A stretch of DNA of 64,000 bases from Leptidea sinapis (Eukaryota; Arthropoda; Insecta; Lepidoptera; Pieridae), in assembly GCF_905404315.1 (NCBI RefSeq), contig NC_066297.1, positions 3,472,001 through 3,536,000 of the forward strand, given 5' to 3'. Numbering within the stretch: position 1 is the first letter of the stretch; each line of letters starts with the position of its first letter. Positions 58,071-64,000 of the stretch are shown piece after piece. The translations under genes were made by a program, and so were the position numbers. The notes beneath the pieces are model-generated. The model was not told the origin of the DNA. It was given only the letters and a program-made list of their open reading frames with translations, and searched no databases.

Positions 58071-58148
58071 GCAACTGTTGATAATTAGGTATTAAAACAC
58101 TCACGTGTCACATACGTGTTTTAATACCCCTAATTACACAACAGTTGC
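58071..58148. repeat. 78-bp hairpin
   Basis: gcaactgttg ... caacagttgc, then aattagg / cctaatt and tattaaaacac / gtgttttaata pair across a loop of about 16 bases containing acgtgt twice. Two short bulges only. It lies 35 bases after the foldback element and has no other copy in the window. Confidence 0.72.
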
Positions 58149-58224
58149 AGAAATAACTATAATTCATTAGAAAGCTCGACAAAATATTTTCACCACCCGA
58201 GTGGCTACAATACGAATGAAACAT

Positions 58225-58417
58225 ATGATTTAAGTTTTCTTTAGTGTTAATTTCGCCAATATTTGTTTTTAAAACAATTCGACACGTGTTTCGCCTCTAC
58301 ACGAGGCATCCTCAGGACGTGTTGTCTGGCCAAATTCAGTCTCGTGCCAGATTTTTTGCCAGAAATGTTTTAAAAACAAATATTGGCGGAATTAACACTA
58401 AAGAAAACTTAAATCAT
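58225..58417. repeat. Element with 51-bp inverted arms
   Basis: The arms 58225-58275 and 58367-58417 match at 50 of 51 positions in inverse orientation (atgatttaagttttcttta / taaagaaaacttaaatcat). The 91-base core carries 'gcctctacacgaggcatcct' and 'cagtctcgtgccag', seen also at 1-81 and 7390-7517. The frame 58244-58453 is accidental. Confidence 0.8.
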
Positions 58418-58679
58418 TTGTATAATTATGGATTTCCGCAAAGTAACGCCTAATTCAATAAATACGAATGAAGACAAATGTACCTATTCGGATCTAGGAC
58501 CAGTACCACTACAGCTACAAACAACAAACCGAGCAATATGAAATAGTTTATGAAGCATTTTAATATAAGACACGAGAGCTCCGGAAGTGACGGCCGCGGA
58601 CCACTTCGTTACGAACTCGGGACTCAGCTCGCATGCAATTATAATTAGTGCAGGTCACATACATCTTTCGTACCTTCAC

Positions 58680-58776
58680 CTGACTCTATGAATGTGACAG
58701 AATCATAAACCATGAGTGGCACACACTGCAATTCATGCGATTTATGCGACGAGAAACCATATTTTTTTACTTTGGC
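58680..58776 (-). CDS. Tentative further exon of the minus-strand gene
   Basis: A long pyrimidine-rich tract and acceptor (ccttgcattctaatgcag) precede 97 bases: 32 codons (AKVKKYGFSSHKSHELQCVP then LMVYDSVTFIES) and one base, followed by a donor-like G/gtgaag. The single trailing G would pair with the two opening bases of the exon at 28900-29035 to give an Ala codon, so the phase fits; by chance this happens one time in three. It is AT-rich, unlike the other two exons. Without splicing the frame runs on to a stop at 58648. Confidence 0.28.
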
Positions 58777-59998
58777 CTGCATTAGAATGCAAGGACCAGG
58801 ACAGAAGAAATGGAGCCTTTTAATGGAAGTACTTGTAATTTTGTTTAAAATACAATAATTAAAAAATGGCTTATTTAATGTACAGTTCATAAACCTAAAA
58901 AAAATAATAATGGAGCGATCCATTGGTTTATCACAATTAAGTAAATTGTTAGTGGAGTTGATATCGCGATGGATTTTTATTTTTTATAGATCGAAACATT
59001 ATCCCACTCTTTAAAAATATTAGACAGAGTGCGGATCTCCATTGCATTTGCAAGTACCGACATAAATATCTGGATTTGGCTCATCAATTAAAAATAACAT
59101 ATTGTTTAAAAAATATTTAATCGGGTACGAGTGCTCTTCCAACTGAGCTAACCGTTCGAGTGACGTTTCGTTTATAAAATTTTGTTTTCAAATTTTATTT
59201 GTGTATATAAGTATTTGATCATTAATAAAATAATGTAAAACTAAACATAACTTATAGCAGTGTTAAAATATAAGTGACACCATTGCAGTGGACTGTAAGT
59301 ACAAACTACAACAAGGATAAATCTGATAAAAGCGAACAGAACGAACCTTTTTGAAAGTGACACTGCTTTCATCATATCATCCGTTTGAAGTCGAAAACAA
59401 TTAAAAAAGGTAATCCCTTGAGGCGTGGTGGGCCGCGGACAGACAGACAGACACGTTTACAAGCTGTGAGCGAACATAGCGTAACATCGGACACAGGATG
59501 ATACATATAATATTATATGATTGTATGACGGCAATGATCGGCGCTGGCCCAATTTGGTCGGGAGTCGGGCCCGTTGTCTTTGATGTATGGCCCGGCCCGC
59601 GACGTTTATTGTCGCTAAATAATATATAGGCTTTTGCCAAATAAAATAGCCTTTTCGTGGAAAATGAAAATACATTTTCCGTTCTATTTTTATGCTCTCT
59701 ATCTGCTATTGTATTCGCAAAATGATTTGTGTTTAGTTGCCCTCTCAATTGTGTTGTATTAGATTGAACTCCACTCAGGAACTACCCTTCTACAATATCA
59801 ACCCTGTTTGTATCATGTTCTAACATTATGATAATGTCCAGCGGAGGGCCGGACCTGTGTTCACAACTTTTTATTTAACTTATCGTGTTCCTTCATTAGT
59901 ACGTGGTACTAGAAGGTAAATTTTACTTCAGTTTCGATGACATTTTTCGATCAGTATAACTTACATCGAGATCCAGGATTATCTGAACATAAATGAAC
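58777..59998. other. Unassigned, with a tRNA-like SINE remnant at 59129-59205
   Basis: 'gagtgctcttccaactgagc' and 'taaccgttcgagtgacgttt' (minus strand) match the family T copy at 41180-41300; the T-arm half is lost. Minus frames 59401-59748 and 59457-59675 have no motif. Confidence 0.45.
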
Positions 59999-60279
59999 TT
60001 TTATATGAAAATAAGGGACGAGACGAGCAGGACGTTCATCTGATGGTAATTGATACGATATGCCCATCACAATGCAGTGCCGCACAGTATTCTTGAAATA
60101 ACCAAAAATTCAGAGACATAAGATGTTAAGTCTCATTTGCCCAGTAATTTCACTAGCTACGGCGCCCTTCAGAACGATACACCTTAATCTTTACACATTA
60201 CTGCTTCATGGCAGAAATAGGCGCCGTTGTGGTACATTTAATCTAGCCGGCATCTTGTGCAATGGAGCCACCCACTGGT
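59999..60279 (-). mobile_element. Family A repeat with deletion in the hairpin
   Basis: A-tail side and head are intact. The second stem arm and about 35 following bases are deleted (the sequence goes from 'accaaaaattcagag' to 'acataagatgtt'). Confidence 0.87.
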
Positions 60280-61067
60280 AAAACGGATAGTTTTTGTCAC
60301 CATGGCAACCACAGAGCTCAACGGTGAATAGTACAGATGTTGTAAGTGAACCTCCATTATATTATTTGTATCAAATGAATAGGTTTGCTTAAAACCAAGC
60401 TCGTATTTATTATATTTATCAAAATCTTTAAAAGCTTGTATGAAGCGCAAATGAGGAATGGTTAAAAGGTGCATTTAACGAATTCAATATCTGCCCTTTT
60501 GCCTTCTTTACAAGCTTTTAGTAAATATTTGAAAAAAATAATAAACATGTCTTTCTTGCTTATGTAATGAGATTTACTTTCACTAACTAGCTAGCGTCCC
60601 CATTAAATATAAAGTTTCAAATAAAAGATTAGTAACAGTAAGCGGAGTTTTATGGTGTGTTATAATATGTACTAATTTTTCTGTAGGTACGTAGGTATCA
60701 CAGTCGATACAATAGTACAATGAATTAATATGAATATGAATGAATTAATAACACCACTGACATGTTCTTAGGCCTGTTACAGCCATAATACGAGACATTC
60801 CATATCAATTATTTCACAGACGGGCGCAGTGAGATCTGAGTCATGTCGTCTAGCGATGTCTTAGGTACGTTACAAATCGTACTCGAAGAGGATTTAAATA
60901 CTACGTAATAAGAGACGGAACTGCCTAAGTAAAAAATTGAAATTTAGTTTAGTATGAAACGTGCAGTCATTTGACATAAGTTTGAAATAGTAGTAATTAC
61001 AGTATGGCGATTGGCGACGAAGTATTACCCCACTAAGTTTGAAAGCGAACAGTTGCTTAAAACGAAG
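60280..61067. other. Unassigned sequence
   Basis: AT-rich; no feature supported. Confidence 0.35.
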
Positions 61068-61168
61068 TGGATTTCGGTTATCTGCGAATCTACAAGATTA
61101 TAGCCGTCATCTATCAACCTAAAAATGACTGCACGTTTCATACAATAGAGTCAATCGCTATTTTCTTA
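61068..61168. repeat. Repeat R9, copy interrupted by MITE
   Basis: Matches 9150-9290; the remainder of the repeat continues at 61479 (ttagagagtttcac). Bases 61166-61168 are the TTA target. Confidence 0.72.
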
Positions 61169-61478
61169 CGGCCCTTCCCATTATACTATCTACAGATAGA
61201 GATAAATTACTACCTCCTACTGTCAGTACTTAGCTGTCAATAAACTGAAGCTGCCCCAATATACTCGATAAGTCATTCTTATCGCCTTATATCGGGACGC
61301 GTGAATTACAATTTCCATAAAAACTTCTATCGCTGGTAAGCTATACGTCGTCCCATTGACAGACAGCGTGTACGGATGACGGTGAGTTACCGTCGATAAG
61401 TTTATTGGGACAGAAAAGTCAACGATAGTTACGATTTTTATCTCAAGTAAGAGATAGACTGAATATTGGGAACGGCCG
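61169..61478. mobile_element. 310-bp MITE, copy 2, with TTA target duplication
   Basis: Ends cggcccttcccattatact and gaatattgggaacggccg, TTA on both sides (61166-61168 and 61479-61481). Inverted relative to 40265-40574. The unoccupied repeat at 9150-9290 shows a single TTA at the same point. The minus frame 61223-61492 reads through it. Confidence 0.88.
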
Positions 61479-61520
61479 TTAGAGAGTTTCACTAGGCTGA
61501 TTGTACTGTCACTGTTGTCT

Positions 61521-61758
61521 GCTACGGAATTCTGCTGTCATTTAACATCAACGGGAGAAGCTGACCTAATTTCATAATTAAACATCTCTCCCTTTTTTAT
61601 TTCCACAATTATTTGACTTAGATTAAAGTTGCTTTACGACCGGAGGGCGGTAATAAAACAGGCGCTCTCCTAAAGTACATTTGCTCTTCGGGACCTCCAA
61701 TACGATTACTATTAAGATAAGTAAGCACATCATAGAAAGCATCATAGCACATTATATT
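61521..61758. other. Unassigned sequence
   Basis: Short spacer before a LINE tail; nothing seen. Confidence 0.35.
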
Positions 61759-62284
61759 CATATTCAAATTCAAATATTTTTATTCAAAATGGGATGTGAC
61801 ATCACTTATTGAAAGTCAAAAAAACTACCACCCATTCCAAAATGAATGAGAAGAACGGGCACAAAAAACACAGCGGGCTTTTTTTCATCAAAAGATATGA
61901 TTACAAAGTAATATTGTAACAATTAGACTTATTATTTAATAGCCTGAAGGTGGTCGCTCAATTCCCAATCTGTGGTTTCATTAAGAAAGGTCATTTATGT
62001 TATAGTAACCTTTTCCACACAAACGTTTTTCAACAAATCTTTTGAATATCGTAATAGGTACTTTTGTTTTGAACACTTTCTGGGATCTTGTTGCAAAAGC
62101 ATATACAACGCCCCACAGAAGACTTACTAACTCGACTTAGCCGAGTAGTAGGAATTATAAGTTTATGTCTGTTCCTGGTGTTAACATTATGGTTATAACA
62201 GTTTCTAGCTTACACTTATATGCCTTTGAACATACATTACATTATCAAGAATATATCTATTATTGAGAAGCAACAGCCAAGATG
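61759..62284 (-). mobile_element. Jockey-like LINE J1, longest 3' copy
   Basis: From the terminal 'tcaaattcaaatatttttat' through the full 3' UTR ('agcctgaaggtggtcgctca') to the decayed ORF end ('gggatcttgttgcaaaagc', 'ctgttcctggtgttaacatt'). No intact frame. Confidence 0.85.
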
Positions 62285-62799
62285 TTAATTTCTTTAAATT
62301 TTGCCCCCAATGATTCTTTAATATTTATTCATAGCAAGCATCATCCGACCGGCACCTCATACAATATTTAATCCGCGCCGCCACAATCCATTTAAACATA
62401 ATTAACATAAATATAAACCTCTGAACAAAATCGAGCACGTATAATTTATTAAAATGAATGTATACATCTGTCTTCCCGTCCCTCCATCACAACTCAACCT
62501 CCGCACTCGCCCCCACTACAAACTACCAAGCACGAACCTGTTCAATGACTCATATATTAATGATCGGTTCATATAATGCACACACAACCGGTCCTTCTGG
62601 GAAATCGCGTTTTAATGCAAATTTTATAATAATTTGCAGGTAGCGTTCCCAAGAGAGTCATGTTGCCTGCCGTGTCTGCGGTGTAATCGACAGGAAAACC
62701 TTCAAAATAACAACATCTTGCAGCGGGCCATGTGCGCGCTCTCTTGACTAATTACTACAGCTGGTTCCACAGCTCACCGGAGCTAAATAAATTATTTTA
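62285..62799. other. Unassigned sequence
   Basis: The frame 62458-62643 (61 codons) is not protein-like. The GC-richer part 62640-62750 has no splice pair. Confidence 0.35.
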
Positions 62800-62885
62800 G
62801 GTTACTATAACATAAACGATTTTCTTAATGATACCACAGACTGGGAATGGAGCGAACACCCTCAGGCTCTTTACTTATAAATGTT
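62800..62885 (+). mobile_element. Jockey-like LINE J1, internal 3' UTR fragment
   Basis: 'ggttactataacataaacga' and 'ccacagactgggaatggagc' are the inverse of the central 3' UTR of the copy at 61759-62284. Confidence 0.75.
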
Positions 62886-62923
62886 TATTGTACTATATTA
62901 CATTGTTGAGTTTCTTGCTGCTT

Positions 62924-63130
62924 CAATCCTCTCTAAAAGATTCTGAAACAGTTAGCTTACTGCTAACATTAAAAAAGCCAGTCCTAGTAACCATTACATC
63001 ATCCAAACGAGTGTTGTAATGTTGTACTGAAATTCATTACAACAATCGTTTGGATGATGTAATGGTTATTAGGAGATTGTATGTTTTAATGTTGGCAATA
63101 AGCTGTTTTAGAATCTTTAATAGAAGATTT
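62924..63130. repeat. Foldback element (family F), copy 2
   Basis: Left arm 62924-63020 and right arm 63033-63130 pair over about 95 bases, tightest around 'cattacatcatccaaacgag' / 'cgtttggatgatgtaatgg'. A core of about 12 bases. The frames 62828-63019 (plus) and 63037-63264 (minus) end in near-identical peptides because they read the same palindrome from both sides. Confidence 0.82.
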
Positions 63131-64000
63131 AAAGCATGTGTGTAGATAAAATTGTGAACAAAATACGATTCAATTATGGGATGGCCAAGAAGAAGAAATC
63201 TACGTAAACGATCGCATAACTTCGTTGTTCCTACATAATCGTTAATGCAATAACAGATAAACATAAGTTGATTAAATGCATACGATATAAAATTTTTAGT
63301 TGTTAATATTAAAAATGGATTTATGAAAATATCCCATTAATATGGAAATCGAAAATGTATCGAAAAACTGAGGAATTATCATAAAATAGAGCGGACATCA
63401 ATATATCGACAACAAAGGGGAGGAGAAACTATTATGCCATTACTTTTAATGAATAATCAAACGAACAGAATGACGTTTACAGTCAAAAATATACACACGG
63501 TAGTAAATAAAGTTGAGGAAAAGTCATTTCGCATAATTTAGTACGTATAGACTTGTAACAATATCTCCTTGACTGTACTATTTGATTCTGGATAGTTTTT
63601 TCAAAAAGGGTTCAATAAAAAAAAAGAAATAAATTAGTAAAGTGTTGCTTCTATCTATTCTTCATTTGTTTTTCCTTTATCCAAATAAGTGAAAAATTCT
63701 ATACACTTTAAAATTTTATTACTATAAAGGATAAAATAGATATCGGTCAAATAAATACCCATATAATAATATATATATACTTACACCTAGATGAGAATTT
63801 TTGATATATTCTTCGCTATAGCCTAAAAAGTATCTTCATGTTCGTTTTTTGAAGCATATTGAAGCCATACAAAAATTTAATTAGAAATCGTAGTCATTGG
63901 TGACGATAAAAACTGATGGGAGCTGTTCGCGACTTTCATTAACTGAGTGGAGCGGGCTCATGAACGGCAACCAGACGATCACACATACCTAGCTGGCCGT
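63131..64000. other. Unassigned AT-rich sequence to window end
   Basis: A/T runs at 63615-63630 and (TA)n near 63770; no gene or repeat supported. Confidence 0.4.

Noticed and set aside
62828..63264. Two facing frames ending in near-identical peptides
   Set aside because: They are the two strands of the same foldback palindrome, not a gene pair.
1..64000. CRISPR arrays, phage, bacterial operons or viral insertions
   Set aside because: No regularly spaced repeats, no prokaryotic gene layout, and no viral gene was recognised; the repeats and exons are those of an insect nuclear genome.

Overview
The window is nuclear DNA of an insect, almost certainly a moth or butterfly (Lepidoptera). It is AT-rich, carries splice-bounded exons and no prokaryotic-style genes, and is filled with repeats I recognise from lepidopteran genomes: a 320-bp poly(A)-tailed SINE-like family with many copies, tRNA-derived SINEs, jockey-, R1- and RTE-type LINE remnants, non-autonomous Helitrons, and several small inverted-repeat transposons. 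Species and gene cannot be fixed from this sequence alone.

Best-supported host gene: two exons on the minus strand, 28900-29035 (upstream) and 584-723 (downstream). Each has an AG acceptor and a GT donor, both are GC-rich in AT-rich surroundings, and their splice phases fit exactly (two bases left over, one base taken up). The encoded stretch contains NPTY (NPxY type) and PPQY (PPxY type), as found in cytoplasmic tails of membrane receptors or adhesion proteins. I do not recognise the protein. The intron between them is about 28.2 kb, and unless 58680-58776 is a further upstream exon, the upstream intron fills the remaining 35 kb. A separate coding-looking segment lies on the plus strand at 31077-31357.

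Layout. 1-1 kb: downstream exon between two SINEs. 1.5-9.7 kb: dense repeats, including a nested Helitron with a palindromic insert (4.7-5.5 kb), jockey, R1 and RTE fragments (5.8-7.8 kb) and an insertion with a 13-bp target duplication (7.39 kb). 10.2 kb: deletion derivative of a mariner element. 10.5-14.2 kb: mostly unassigned sequence. 14.2-28.3 kb: alternating SINE, LINE and Helitron pieces. 28.9 kb: upstream exon. 29.8-35.9 kb: more repeats plus the plus-strand candidate. 37.96-39.26 kb: the longest LINE remnant, with reverse-transcriptase motifs. 40.3 and 61.2 kb: two 310-bp copies of one MITE. 45-51 kb: RTE, R1 and jockey tails, a hAT-type MITE with an 8-bp target duplication, and G-rich/C-rich tracts. 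51-55 kb and 56.3-57.8 kb: little recognisable. 57.8-58.4 kb: three palindromic structures in a row. 59-64 kb: repeats again.

The transposon parts are fragments, with no complete protein-coding mobile element. The longer open frames are mostly readings through repeats. I found no CRISPR array, operon, phage or functional RNA gene, and no convincing new multi-gene system; the points of interest are the exon chain, the inverted-repeat families and several insertion histories that can be read directly.
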